From an uncultured Erysipelotrichaceae bacterium (GTDB lineage: Bacteria > Bacillota_I > Bacilli_A > RF39 > UBA660), in assembly GCA_902795845.1 (NCBI GenBank), contig CADBMU010000022.1, forward strand, positions 1 to 25,766: 25,766 nt of DNA, read 5' to 3'. Shown here in pieces: positions 1 through 7,069 of the stretch (its first letter is position 1; the number at the start of each line of letters is the position of its first letter). The notes beneath the pieces were generated by a model, which was given only the letters and a program-made list of their open reading frames with translations, was not told where the DNA came from and made no database searches. The position numbers and the translations under genes were made by a program.

Positions 1-1
1 C

Positions 2-58
2 TATAAAAACGGCATTAAATCTGAAAAAGAAAAAACTCCATCAAAAAACGGAATTTAG
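2..58 (+). CDS. Possible 3' end of a plus-strand gene cut by the window edge
   Basis: A plus-strand frame is open from the window edge and encodes about 18 residues (YKNGIKSEKEKTPSKNGI) before a TAG at 56-58. The lysine- and glutamate-rich tail looks like a normal charged C-terminus. With so few codons in AT-rich DNA it may be chance. No function can be assigned. Confidence 0.22.
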   Translation, partial: YKNGIKSEKEKTPSKNGI

Positions 59-85
59 TCTAAAAATTTACGTTTTATTAATAAT

Positions 86-193
86 TTACTTATGTTGTTC
101 ATAATTTTCAATTACTTTAAATATTTCAAATACAACTAAAGCATTATCATTAAAATCTTTATCTTTAGTTTTAAAAATTTTTCGTGAACTTTT
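86..193 (-). pseudogene. Possible degraded coding remnant
   Basis: The minus strand has an open frame of about 35 codons with no usable start, bounded upstream by TAG at 194-196. Its 3' part reads like ordinary protein (DNALVVFEIFKVIENYEQHK). A weak hairpin with a run of Ts lies just beyond the stop (about 43-74 on the minus strand), which could be its old terminator. I do not recognise the family. It could equally be a chance frame in a non-coding spacer. Confidence 0.2.
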
Positions 194-232
194 CTATAGT
201 ATTTTAAACCTCTATCTCATTCTCTTTTTTGT

Positions 233-748
233 TTATATATTTTTATAATAATAATTTACTAATACTCTTTCTGGTTCTTTAGTATCATTTTCTTTAGGAT
301 ATTCTTCAATATCAGTTTTAATAAAATTAGTAAATCCATATTTAAAATATATCATCATATTTTTAACTTCACTTGGTTCAACTCCTAAAGTAAGTTTTTT
401 ATAACCTCTTTGTTTTAGGTCATTTTCCATAAATTTATAAAGAATAGAAAAATAACCCTTTCCTTGATACTTATCAATTGTTCTAAATGCTCCTAAATAA
501 GCAGTTGCATCATCTATTAAATCATCTGAATTTTTTAATTGATCTTTATCTAAATAAGCTGTTGTTTCACATACTATTTCACCATTTAAAAATCCATAAT
601 AACTTATTCTCTTACCAGTTTTTGCAGCATCTATAAATTCTTTTTTCCATATTTTCCATGCATTGTTATTAGGATTTTGTGATATTTCATAATCCCACTT
701 TTTATTCATTTCTTCTATAGTAGCAATTTTACAAATATAACTATTCAC
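233..748 (-). CDS. GNAT-family N-acetyltransferase
   Basis: This 171-residue protein matches the GNAT acetyltransferase fold in size and layout. Near residues 84-115 there is a beta strand (AYLGAFRTI) followed by the acetyl-CoA pyrophosphate loop QGKGYFSIL, the Q-x-x-G-x-G/A motif A of the family. A later strand and helix (TLGVEP...YFKYGFTNF) match motif B. The start codon is GTG at 748, supported by AAGGTG five bases upstream. It appears monocistronic, with its own extended -10 promoter and a terminator of the preceding gene in between. The substrate cannot be read from sequence; small molecules, peptides and antibiotics are all possible for this family. Confidence 0.8.
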   Translation of the reverse strand: MNSYICKIATIEEMNKKWDYEISQNPNNNAWKIWKKEFIDAAKTGKRISYYGFLNGEIVCETTAYLDKDQLKNSDDLIDDATAYLGAFRTIDKYQGKGYFSILYKFMENDLKQRGYKKLTLGVEPSEVKNMMIYFKYGFTNFIKTDIEEYPKENDTKEPERVLVNYYYKNI

Positions 749-767
749 TATATCACCTTCTTTTTAT

Positions 768-776
768 ATTATATCA
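768..776 (-). promoter_or_regulatory. Extended -10 promoter for the GNAT gene
   Basis: The minus strand reads TGATATAAT, a perfect TGn-TATAAT extended -10, about 20 bases upstream of the GTG start. No good -35 is visible at 17 bp, which is tolerated for extended -10 promoters. Confidence 0.55.
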
Positions 777-781
777 TAACT

Positions 782-809
782 GAAAAAAGAAAGATAATTA
801 ATATCTTTC
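782..809 (-). terminator. Rho-independent terminator after the CotD-like gene
   Basis: On the minus strand GAAAGATA pairs perfectly with TATCTTTC around a five-base loop and is followed by six Ts. It lies about 45 bases beyond the CotD-like stop and upstream of the GNAT promoter. Confidence 0.8.
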
Positions 810-852
810 AACCTATACTTATTTATCTATTTTTAATGTCTATCATAAATTA

Positions 853-1047
853 TCAATCATGCGGAACTTCATGGCATATATATCTGTGGCAACATCTTTC
901 TTGTGGGCATTCCATTATTGGAGGGCACATGTTTGGGCAGCACATTGTTTGTGAAAATCCATCTTTTTTCACTGATTTGTCTTCCATTGCTGCTGGAAAT
1001 TCTTGAGTTGTAAAAGATTTATCATAACATCTTTTATCACTATACAT
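853..1047 (-). CDS. Small Cys/His-rich protein, CotD-like spore coat candidate
   Basis: The gene encodes 64 residues. The N-terminal half is polar. The C-terminal half has seven cysteines, including two Cys-Cys pairs (CCPNMCPP, ERCCHRYICHEVPHD). The ending with Cys-His...His-Glu-Val-Pro-His resembles the core of CotD-family inner spore coat proteins, which are short, Cys/His-rich and contain a His-Glu-Val...Pro-His segment. That is family knowledge applied to a short match, so the assignment is tentative. It is flanked by terminator-like hairpins and has a possible sigma-K-type promoter. The SD-like AAAGGA lies 13 bases from ATG, inside the loop of the upstream hairpin. A metal-binding small protein unrelated to spores is the alternative. 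Confidence 0.55.
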   Translation of the reverse strand: MYSDKRCYDKSFTTQEFPAAMEDKSVKKDGFSQTMCCPNMCPPIMECPQERCCHRYICHEVPHD

Positions 1048-1048
1048 A

Positions 1049-1078
1049 AAAATACACTATCCTTTCATAGTGTATTTT
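1049..1078 (-). terminator. Hairpin with an 11-bp stem between the ffh operon and the CotD-like gene
   Basis: AAAATACACTA pairs perfectly with TAGTGTATTTT around an eight-base loop. On the minus strand the stem runs into five Ts, so it can act as terminator for ffh and its partner gene. The loop holds AAAGGA, the only visible SD for the CotD-like gene, and the ATG follows the stem by one base. Confidence 0.6.
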
Positions 1079-1101
1079 ATGTTTTATTTAATAATATGCG
1101 T
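1073..1101 (-). promoter_or_regulatory. Possible sigma-K-type promoter of the CotD-like gene
   Basis: The minus strand holds CATAAAATA, which fits the published sigma-K -10 consensus CATAnnnTA, preceded 18 bases upstream by AC, the usual -35 dinucleotide (normal spacing is 16-17). Such a short pattern arises easily in AT-rich DNA. The support is mainly the spore-coat-like product. Initiation here would fall in the hairpin loop at 1060-1067. Confidence 0.3.
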
Positions 1102-1114
1102 AGGTTTTAAACTA

Positions 1115-1579
1115 TTATCTTTTTTTACTTATATAATCGCAAATTATATCACAATAAATATTTTCATTAAAATTATCAATATATTGATAATCTTTTTCAA
1201 AATGTTCACCACATTTTTTTATGGCAAAAATATCTAATTTATCATCTTTCATTTTATTTATAACTTCCAGGTAACCAGCAAGCATTTTATCAGAAATTTT
1301 TTCAGGTAGTAAATTTGTTACTATGTATTTTCCATCAATAGGTCCAACTAATCTAAAACAAATATTATTATTTTTAATTAAACTTCTTTCATCAGTATAT
1401 TCATAATTATAACTTTTTCCAAAATCGTCAAAACATTGTTGATGTTGGCTAAAAGAATATTTATATGCAACTATTCCAAGAGATTCATCTACAATAATTC
1501 CTTCTCTATTTTTCATTCTACTTAAATCATTATCAGTTATAATTATTGCTCTTATTCCCTCTAAATACGAGTCTAACAT
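1115..1579 (-). CDS. Hypothetical protein, 154 aa, downstream of ffh
   Basis: I do not recognise this protein. It is soluble and mixed alpha/beta, with no signal peptide or membrane helix. Cysteines occur at scattered positions without a CxxC pattern. An excellent SD (AGGAGG, seven bases before ATG) and an 11-bp gap from the ffh stop make it a real, well-translated gene of the ffh operon. The operon ends at the hairpin at 1049-1078. In many Firmicutes ffh is followed by rpsP; here this gene holds that position. There is no sequence-based reason to link it to protein targeting beyond co-transcription. Confidence 0.75.
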   Translation of the reverse strand: MLDSYLEGIRAIIITDNDLSRMKNREGIIVDESLGIVAYKYSFSQHQQCFDDFGKSYNYEYTDERSLIKNNNICFRLVGPIDGKYIVTNLLPEKISDKMLAGYLEVINKMKDDKLDIFAIKKCGEHFEKDYQYIDNFNENIYCDIICDYISKKR

Positions 1580-1590
1580 TTTAATACCTC

Positions 1591-2898
1591 CTAAAATGGC
1601 ATTTTAAAATTACCATTAGTCATTTGTTTCATCATAAGTTTCATTTGTTCAAATTGTTTTAAAAGACGATTTACCTCTTCAACACTTCTGCCACTTCCTT
1701 TAGCAATTCTTTGTTTTCTAGTTGCTTTAAGAACTTCTGGATGCTTTCTTTCATAAGGAGTCATAGAAAGTATTATTGCTTCAATATGAGCCATTTGTTT
1801 AGGATCAATGTTTATATTATTAAGTCCCATTTTTCTTGCCCCAGGCATCATTTTTAATATATTTTCTAAAGGTCCAAGTTTCTTTATTTGCTTTAAATTA
1901 TTTAAAAAATCTTCTAAATCATAAGAACCTTTTTTCATTTTTTTTGCTTGTTCTTTAGCTTCATTTTCATCTATAATGCCTTCAACTTTTTCAGCAATAG
2001 ACATTATATCACCCATATCAAGAATTCTTTCGGCCATTCTTTCTGGATAAAATTCTTGCAAACCATCTAATTTTTCTGAATTACCAACAAATTTAATTGG
2101 AACATTAGTTAAATGTCTTACTGATAAAGCAACTCCACCTTTAGTATCACCATCAAGTTTTGTTAATATGCACCCTGTAAGTTCTAAAGCTTCATTAAAA
2201 CCATTAATTACATTTATTGCATCTTGACCCATCATAGAATCTATTACTAAGATAGTTTCATCTGGATGGCATAAATTAGTTACATCTTTTAATTCATCCA
2301 TTAATTTTTCATCAATATGAAGTCTTCCGGCAGTATCTATTATTATATAGTCATTATTATTTTCTTTAGCATAGTTTATAGCTTCACTAACTATATCGCA
2401 TACATTTATCTTACCTTTAGTAAAAACTGGTATATTTAAAGAAGAACCAATTGTTTGTAATTGTTCAATAGCAGCTGGTCTATAAATATCACATGCAACC
2501 AGTAGCGGTTTTTTAGAATATTTTTTTCTAACTAAATTTGCAAGTTTACCACAAGTAGTTGTTTTACCACTTCCTTGAAGTCCAACTAACATTATAATAG
2601 TTGGTTTTTTATTAACTTCTAATGGAACATAATTTTCACCTAATAAACTAACTAATTCATCCTTAACTATTTTTATAAACAATTCATCAGGTTTAAGACT
2701 TTTCTCTACTTCTGCACCAAGAGCTTTCTCTTTAACATTATTGACAAATTCTTTTACAACTTGATAATTAACATCTGCTTCAAGTAAAGCCATACGTATT
2801 TCACGCATTGCATCACTAATATTTTCCTCAGTAATTTTTCCCATTCCTTTAATATTTTTTATAGCATTAGATATTCTATCTCCCATATATTCAAACAT
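1591..2898 (-). CDS. ffh: Signal recognition particle GTPase Ffh (SRP54)
   Basis: Ffh binds 4.5S/scRNA and signal sequences of nascent chains and delivers ribosomes to FtsY at the membrane. The 435 residues fit the family. The order is the N-domain helical bundle (1-95), then the G domain with P-loop GLQGSGKTT, DIYRPAAIEQL, DTAGRLHID and TKLDGDTKGG (about 105-295), then the methionine-rich M domain. The M domain includes the RNA-binding GSGRSVEEVNRL segment near 400 and a Met-rich tail (MKLMMKQM). AGGTGAT precedes the ATG. The partner ylxM, often directly upstream of ffh, is not here; a terminator and the yqzL-like ORF are. Confidence 0.98.
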   Translation of the reverse strand: MFEYMGDRISNAIKNIKGMGKITEENISDAMREIRMALLEADVNYQVVKEFVNNVKEKALGAEVEKSLKPDELFIKIVKDELVSLLGENYVPLEVNKKPTIIMLVGLQGSGKTTTCGKLANLVRKKYSKKPLLVACDIYRPAAIEQLQTIGSSLNIPVFTKGKINVCDIVSEAINYAKENNNDYIIIDTAGRLHIDEKLMDELKDVTNLCHPDETILVIDSMMGQDAINVINGFNEALELTGCILTKLDGDTKGGVALSVRHLTNVPIKFVGNSEKLDGLQEFYPERMAERILDMGDIMSIAEKVEGIIDENEAKEQAKKMKKGSYDLEDFLNNLKQIKKLGPLENILKMMPGARKMGLNNINIDPKQMAHIEAIILSMTPYERKHPEVLKATRKQRIAKGSGRSVEEVNRLLKQFEQMKLMMKQMTNGNFKMPF

Positions 2899-2915
2899 AA
2901 TATCACCTGTATTTA

Positions 2916-2924
2916 ATTATACCA
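2916..2924 (-). promoter_or_regulatory. Extended -10 promoter for ffh
   Basis: The minus strand reads TGGTATAAT, a TGn-TATAAT extended -10 box, 17 bases upstream of the ffh start codon. It abuts the T-run of the preceding terminator, so promoter and terminator are packed end to end. No -35 match is seen. Confidence 0.5.
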
Positions 2925-2950
2925 AATAAAAAGACTTATAAAAAGTCTTT
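2924..2950 (-). terminator. Terminator of the yqfC-to-yqzL operon
   Basis: On the minus strand AAAGACTT pairs with AAGTCTTT around a five-base loop and runs into Ts. It lies 17 bases beyond the stop of the 26-residue YqzL-like ORF and closes the long operon ending era-yqzL. Confidence 0.75.
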
Positions 2951-2967
2951 ATTTTTTTAGCATTTAA

Positions 2968-3048
2968 CTATTTTGTTTTTTTATATTTTAAATAATATTC
3001 TATTTTTCCAGTTTCTTTAAATAAATTCCAATATTCTTTTTTTGTCAT
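2968..3048 (-). CDS. YqzL-like micro-protein, 26 aa
   Basis: This short ORF starts at ATG 3048 and encodes MTKKEYWNLFKETGKIEYYL plus a six-residue basic tail. The W-N-L-F-x-x-T-G-x-I/V-x-x-Y-L core is what I recall of the YqzL family, whose members sit immediately downstream of era in Bacillus, as here. Identity therefore rests on both motif and synteny. An AAAGGG SD lies about seven bases upstream, inside an inverted repeat. Bacillus YqzL is longer; this one is close to the minimal core. Its function is unknown to me. Confidence 0.65.
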   Translation of the reverse strand: MTKKEYWNLFKETGKIEYYLKYKKTK

Positions 3049-3050
3049 TT

Positions 3051-3084
3051 TAATTACCCTTTCTAATTATATAATGGGTAATTA
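3051..3084 (-). promoter_or_regulatory. Inverted repeat covering the yqzL ribosome-binding site
   Basis: TAATTACCC and GGGTAATTA form a perfect 9-bp inverted repeat separated by 16 bases, between the era stop and the yqzL start. The second arm, as transcribed, contains the AAAGGGTAAT SD, so the hairpin could mask translation of the micro-ORF. No T-run follows, so it is not a terminator. Confidence 0.5.
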
Positions 3085-3093
3085 TTCTATTTT

Positions 3094-3978
3094 TTATTCA
3101 GTTTCATTAAAACCAAATTCATTTATATATTTATCTTTATCACGCCAGTTCTTAATAGTTTTAACATATAACTCTAAATAAACCTTTTTTCCAAGTAATT
3201 CTTCAATATCTTGACGAGCAAGCATTCCTACTTTTTTTAGTCTTGCTCCTTGTTTACCAATAATTATCTTTTTTATAGCATCTCTATCAACTATAATATC
3301 AACATTAATATTTATAATATCTTTTTTTTCTTCAAAATTTGTTGTTAGACAAGTTAAACTATGCGGTACTTCTTCAATAGTTAAATGAAGTAATTTTTCT
3401 CTAACAAGTTCACTTATCATAAAATATTTTGAAACTGAAGTTATTGTATCATCATCATAATATTTTACATTATCAGTTAAATATTTTTTTATTACATTTA
3501 TAAGAGTTTCAATATTATCAAATTTCATGGCAGATACAGGAACTATGTCCGCAAACTCTAATAAATCTTTATATTGGTTTATCATCATTATTAATTTTTC
3601 ATTATTAATTCTATCAATTTTATTCATTACTAAAATCACTGGTGTTTTATTACCTTTTAAATCTTCAATTATTTTTTTATCACCAGGTCCAAGACCCGTA
3701 GAAGCATCAATAACGAATAAAATTGCATCAACATCATGCATCAATGAATAAGACTGCTTATTTAAAACTTTCCCTAATTTTTCTTTTGGTTTATGAATAC
3801 CAGGAGTATCTACGAATACTATCTGACTATCTTCATCATTATACACTGCTTGAATTATATTTCTTGTTGTTTGAGCTTTATTTGAAGTGATGGCAACTTT
3901 ATGTTCCACTACTGCATTTAATAAAGTACTTTTTCCAACATTTGGTCGCCCAATTAAACTTACAAATCCACTTCTCAT
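3094..3978 (-). CDS. era: GTPase Era, 30S assembly factor
   Basis: Era is an essential GTPase that binds the 3' end of 16S rRNA during 30S maturation. The 294 residues show all G motifs: GRPNVGKST (G1, residues 10-18), the TTRNI switch, DTPGIHKP (G3), NKID (G4) and SAMK (G5). A C-terminal KH domain contains the IIGKQGARLKKVG loop near 240. The SD is GGAGG, and the gene follows dgkA by 15 bp. The order ybeY-dgkA-era is the classic Firmicute arrangement; the cdd that often separates dgkA from era in Bacillus is missing. Confidence 0.98.
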   Translation of the reverse strand: MRSGFVSLIGRPNVGKSTLLNAVVEHKVAITSNKAQTTRNIIQAVYNDEDSQIVFVDTPGIHKPKEKLGKVLNKQSYSLMHDVDAILFVIDASTGLGPGDKKIIEDLKGNKTPVILVMNKIDRINNEKLIMMINQYKDLLEFADIVPVSAMKFDNIETLINVIKKYLTDNVKYYDDDTITSVSKYFMISELVREKLLHLTIEEVPHSLTCLTTNFEEKKDIININVDIIVDRDAIKKIIIGKQGARLKKVGMLARQDIEELLGKKVYLELYVKTIKNWRDKDKYINEFGFNETE

Positions 3979-3993
3979 AAAAAACCTCCGTTA

Positions 3994-4389
3994 CTAAAAC
4001 ATATTTACAAAATATGGCCCAAATACAAATAAACAAATTACTACAGCTACAAGTGATAATACAAAACTAGCTGCACTTCCACAATCTTTAGCAATCTTAG
4101 CTAATGGATTAATCTCTAATGTAGTAAGATCAACTGCTGCTTCGATTGCAGTATTAACAAGTTCCATACCTAAAATTATTCCTAAGGCAATAAATACAAT
4201 CGCCCATTCTGATAACTTAATTCTAAAAAATAACCCTAAAATTACTGTAAATGTTGTAGCTATCGCATGAACCCACATACTTTGTTCATATCTATAAGCA
4301 TACATTAATCCTTCAATAGAAAATTTTATGCTTCTAAAAAAACGCATTATTCCTTTTTTCTTTATTTCATCTCGTGATACATATTTCAT
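3994..4389 (-). CDS. dgkA: Diacylglycerol/undecaprenol kinase, DgkA type
   Basis: This 131-residue membrane protein has the signature of the DgkA family: the ELVNTAIEAAVDLT helix followed by LAKIAKDCGSAASF, which carry the catalytic Glu and the cytoplasmic Lys-Asp. Three membrane helices follow an N-terminal amphipathic stretch. Gram-positive members mainly phosphorylate undecaprenol, recycling the lipid carrier of wall synthesis, so that is the likelier activity. The SD GGAGAGG sits inside the end of ybeY, and the two genes overlap by 23 bp, indicating translational coupling. Confidence 0.93.
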   Translation of the reverse strand: MKYVSRDEIKKKGIMRFFRSIKFSIEGLMYAYRYEQSMWVHAIATTFTVILGLFFRIKLSEWAIVFIALGIILGMELVNTAIEAAVDLTTLEINPLAKIAKDCGSAASFVLSLVAVVICLFVFGPYFVNMF

Positions 4390-4813
4390 TTAACAACCTC
4401 TCCTGCAAATCAAACATAATTTTTTCTTCTTCTTTACTATTTACATGATCATATCCTAAAAGATGTAGTAACCCATGACAAGCTAAAAAAGCAAGTTCTC
4501 TTTTTTCTGTATGACCATATTCTTTTGCTTGACTAATCATTTTAGGAATACATATATATATATCACCTAAAACTCTTATGTTATTATACACTAAATCTTC
4601 GTTATCTTCAAATGCAAATGAAATAACATCAGTTACTCTATCTATGTTTCTATATTCTTTATTTATTTTATGAATAGTTTCTTCATCAACAAATATAACA
4701 CTAAATACAGCATTTTCTACCTTTTGATCTTCTAGTGTATGAGAAAATACTTCGTCTAGAAAACTATAATCTTTGTCATATCCATATTCATCAGTTATTG
4801 TAATATCATTCAT
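4367..4813 (-). CDS. ybeY: Endoribonuclease YbeY
   Basis: YbeY is a metal-dependent RNase of rRNA maturation and ribosome quality control. The 148-residue product carries the zinc site HGLLHLLGYDH (H-x3-H-x5-H) near residue 113 and the upstream DVISFAF and GDIYI strands typical of the family. I take the start at 4813, because TTTGGTGG lies just upstream and the ATG overlaps the vanZ stop as TAATG. A longer in-frame reading to 4879 would run inside vanZ and lacks an SD. It overlaps dgkA downstream. Confidence 0.96.
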   Translation of the reverse strand: MNDITITDEYGYDKDYSFLDEVFSHTLEDQKVENAVFSVIFVDEETIHKINKEYRNIDRVTDVISFAFEDNEDLVYNNIRVLGDIYICIPKMISQAKEYGHTEKRELAFLACHGLLHLLGYDHVNSKEEEKIMFDLQERLLNEICITR

Positions 4814-5427
4814 TAAAACCACCAAATCCCCATTATTTTTAAAAAGTATAATACTATTAAAATAGTAAGAACAATACATACTATATTATAAACAAAATCA
4901 CGCTGTAAAAATTTAGGTAAATGTTTTTTTATAGCACATAATCCAATATATAGTAAAAAACCTATTATAGCACCACATACGTTTAAAATAATATCATCAA
5001 TATCAAAACTTCTACCAATTTGAAGTTGTACTACTTCTACTGTTAAACTCGAAATTACACTTACAGCTAAAATATGTGATACTTTACTTGCTTTTATATA
5101 TCCTGAAACAAAATATCCAAATGGAATAAAAATAACTATATTTCCAATTACATTATACATAAATAATTTGCTACCAACTTCATATCTTGTAATTTCTGTA
5201 AATGGAATTATATTATATCCACCTGATGTATTTGTTTCAACATTTGTAAGTAATTGATATAAAAGTAATACATATATTATAAAAATCAAATTTAAAAATT
5301 CTTTATAAAAAATAAATTTTTCTTTATGTATTGATAAATAAGTAAGTCTTATCGTTGATAAGATAACAACAAATATAACTAACATAGGCCATGTACTACT
5401 TATTGCATTTTGTACTGTTTGTAACAT
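4813..5427 (-). CDS. VanZ-family membrane protein
   Basis: The 204 residues form about five membrane helices. The central part carries the VanZ signature: IFIPFGYFVSGY, then EVVQLQIGRSFDIDDIILN and a following small-residue helix (CGAIIGFLLY). VanZ itself gives low-level teicoplanin resistance by an unclear mechanism, and most members are of unknown function, so resistance should not be inferred. It is translationally coupled to ybeY (TAATG) and begins one base after yqfD. It occupies the place where phoH and pgpH/yqfF normally stand between yqfD and ybeY. Confidence 0.85.
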   Translation of the reverse strand: MLQTVQNAISSTWPMLVIFVVILSTIRLTYLSIHKEKFIFYKEFLNLIFIIYVLLLYQLLTNVETNTSGGYNIIPFTEITRYEVGSKLFMYNVIGNIVIFIPFGYFVSGYIKASKVSHILAVSVISSLTVEVVQLQIGRSFDIDDIILNVCGAIIGFLLYIGLCAIKKHLPKFLQRDFVYNIVCIVLTILIVLYFLKIMGIWWF

Positions 5428-5428
5428 A

Positions 5429-6574
5429 TTATTCTACCTCTTTTTCTTCTTCAATAAAATTTTCTTGTTTAGAAATAATTTCTTCAACTGAAGTAAAAAC
5501 TTCTACATACATTGTACTATTATTTGCGTCTTTTTTCAAAACTTTTTGATTAATAATATGTTCTTTTTCACTCAATTTCATTTTAATCTTCTCATTTGAT
5601 AATTCTAAAGCCTTTACTAGTGCTTGTTCTTCACTGTATTTATAACTTTTATTTTCAACTTCATATTCTCTTAGCAATATAAAATTTACGCCAAATATTT
5701 TAAATAATTTCTTCTTTTTTGTAACATAGTTTTTAAGTCTACTACGAAATATTTTTTTATCATTTACGGCAAAATTATATCTTTTTTTACCAGTAGTTTT
5801 TGATTTTGTATAATTAAGAGGAAGTTTTACATTCGATGAATACCATACTTCTGCATAAACTTCACCATTTGCACAAACACTATTTTTTACTTCTTCGTTA
5901 AATTTTATTGAGCCGCTTATTAAAATATCGCCCTCATTTACATAATCACCAACATTTTTTAATTCTTGACCCTTAGTATAGTTAATCTTTCTTATTACAC
6001 CACTCTTTTTAGCAACTAAATTACATTTTGAATCATCATTTTTAATATCTGTTATAATTCGTTCTTCAACTCTTACTATATAAGTCATTCCTTTTTTTTC
6101 AATCTCAAGCCATTCTAAATTCTTTGGATACTTTTTTAATATTTTATTTTTTATTTGATTTAATTCTTTATAATTTTTTTTCCAGGTAAATTTTTTTACA
6201 CCATAATCCTCTAAAGAACTGGCTACTATATCTCTTATATATTTTTTAGAGTGTATTACACGTACAGATATTATTGTATTAGAAAATATAAATAAAAGGA
6301 TAATAGCCAGTAGAATATTTAAAAACAATACCTTTTTTGTTTTAATTATATTTATAATTTTATCTAGTCCTGTACTTCCTTTAATATTAAATTTATAACT
6401 TACTAAATATTTTTTTAATTTAAAATAATCTTCTAACATAACTTCAAATTCTAATTCATTTTTTTTATAATTTATTTTAGAAATACTTATACCTAATTCA
6501 AATATTTTCAATAATAATTTGTTTTTATTTTTGGCTTTAACAGATACTATTAACTTATGATTTTTATTTTTCAT
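5429..6574 (-). CDS. yqfD: Sporulation protein YqfD
   Basis: YqfD is a membrane protein made in the mother cell of Bacillus and required around stage IV of sporulation. The 381-residue product fits: a cytosolic N-terminal domain (1-85), one membrane helix at about 90-108 (VLFLNILLAIILLFIF), then a large extracytosolic part. That part contains the recognisable WLEIEKKGMTYIVRVEERI and KSGVIRKINYTKGQELKNVGDYVNEGDILISG segments. The latter resembles the barrel-sandwich repeats of membrane-fusion proteins. It overlaps yqfC by 11 bp, as expected for this pair. Confidence 0.88.
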   Translation of the reverse strand: MKNKNHKLIVSVKAKNKNKLLLKIFELGISISKINYKKNELEFEVMLEDYFKLKKYLVSYKFNIKGSTGLDKIINIIKTKKVLFLNILLAIILLFIFSNTIISVRVIHSKKYIRDIVASSLEDYGVKKFTWKKNYKELNQIKNKILKKYPKNLEWLEIEKKGMTYIVRVEERIITDIKNDDSKCNLVAKKSGVIRKINYTKGQELKNVGDYVNEGDILISGSIKFNEEVKNSVCANGEVYAEVWYSSNVKLPLNYTKSKTTGKKRYNFAVNDKKIFRSRLKNYVTKKKKLFKIFGVNFILLREYEVENKSYKYSEEQALVKALELSNEKIKMKLSEKEHIINQKVLKKDANNSTMYVEVFTSVEEIISKQENFIEEEKEVE

Positions 6575-6812
6575 TTATCATCCTCACTGAATCTATATTT
6601 CCTTTAATTAAAATTTCTTCTTTATTCATTTCAAGGATTTTAATATTTTCACCCTTAACATCAAGTACAAATTTTTCAAATTTTAACATTAAATCTTTAT
6701 CATTAAGTTTTAGTAACTTTTGATAATTATATGCATGCAATTTATCTTCAAATATATCAATATAATACTCATGATCTACTAAAAAATCACGTAAATTATT
6801 AATTATTTTCAT
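6564..6812 (-). CDS. yqfC: YqfC/YabP-family sporulation protein
   Basis: This 82-residue beta-rich protein matches the YqfC/YabP family in size and pattern (YIDIFEDKLHAYNYQKL..., LMLKFEKFVLDVKGENIKIL, EEILIKGNIDSVRM). It lies immediately before yqfD, as in Bacillus, where the pair is under sigma-E. AAGGTGAT five bases before ATG supports the start. A terminator for rpmF lies only about 20 bases upstream, so any dedicated promoter must overlap that hairpin; I could not see a convincing sigma-E box. Confidence 0.75.
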   Translation of the reverse strand: MKIINNLRDFLVDHEYYIDIFEDKLHAYNYQKLLKLNDKDLMLKFEKFVLDVKGENIKILEMNKEEILIKGNIDSVRMINEK

Positions 6813-6832
6813 GGTATCACCTTATGAAAATA

Positions 6833-6862
6833 TATGAAAAAAAACTCAAATTAATGAGTTTT
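6833..6862 (-). terminator. Terminator after rpmF
   Basis: On the minus strand AAACTCA pairs with TGAGTTT around a six-base loop, followed by eight Ts. It lies 18 bases beyond the rpmF stop and 21 bases before yqfC. Confidence 0.8.
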
Positions 6863-6879
6863 TATGTATACACACTTAT

Positions 6880-7065
6880 TTATTTTTCTTCTTTTGTTTT
6901 AATTACTTCGTTTCCTTTGTAATTTCCACATTTAGTACATGCACGATGAGGTCTTATGCTTGCACCACATTTTGAGCAAGTAGTTAAAGCTCCAACTTCT
7001 TTTTTTAAGTGAGTACGACGCATTCTTTTTTTAGTTTTACTTGTTCTTCTAAATGGAACTGCCAT
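6880..7065 (-). CDS. rpmF: 50S ribosomal protein L32
   Basis: L32 is a small zinc-ribbon protein of the large subunit. The 61-residue product begins MAVPFRRTSKTKKRMRRTH, the standard L32 N-terminus, and has two CxxC knuckles (CSKCG, CTKCG), so this is the zinc-binding form. The start at 7065 is chosen because GGGAAGGAGTG lies directly upstream; a longer in-frame start at 7092 would begin inside yceD. The yceD stop lies within this SD, so the two genes are tightly coupled. Confidence 0.97.
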   Translation of the reverse strand: MAVPFRRTSKTKKRMRRTHLKKEVGALTTCSKCGASIRPHRACTKCGNYKGNEVIKTKEEK

Positions 7066-7069
7066 AATT

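Noticed and set aside
3527..3751. Plus-strand ORF of 74 codons
   Set aside because: It lies entirely inside era on the other strand, has no SD and no family pattern; it is a shadow frame.
4813..5427. Glycopeptide resistance gene vanZ
   Set aside because: VanZ-family membership is visible, but no vanHAX-type genes are nearby and most family members are not resistance genes.
6813..6870. Sigma-E promoter upstream of yqfC
   Set aside because: CATA-like fragments exist, but no -35/-10 pair at correct spacing is visible; the region is mainly the rpmF terminator.
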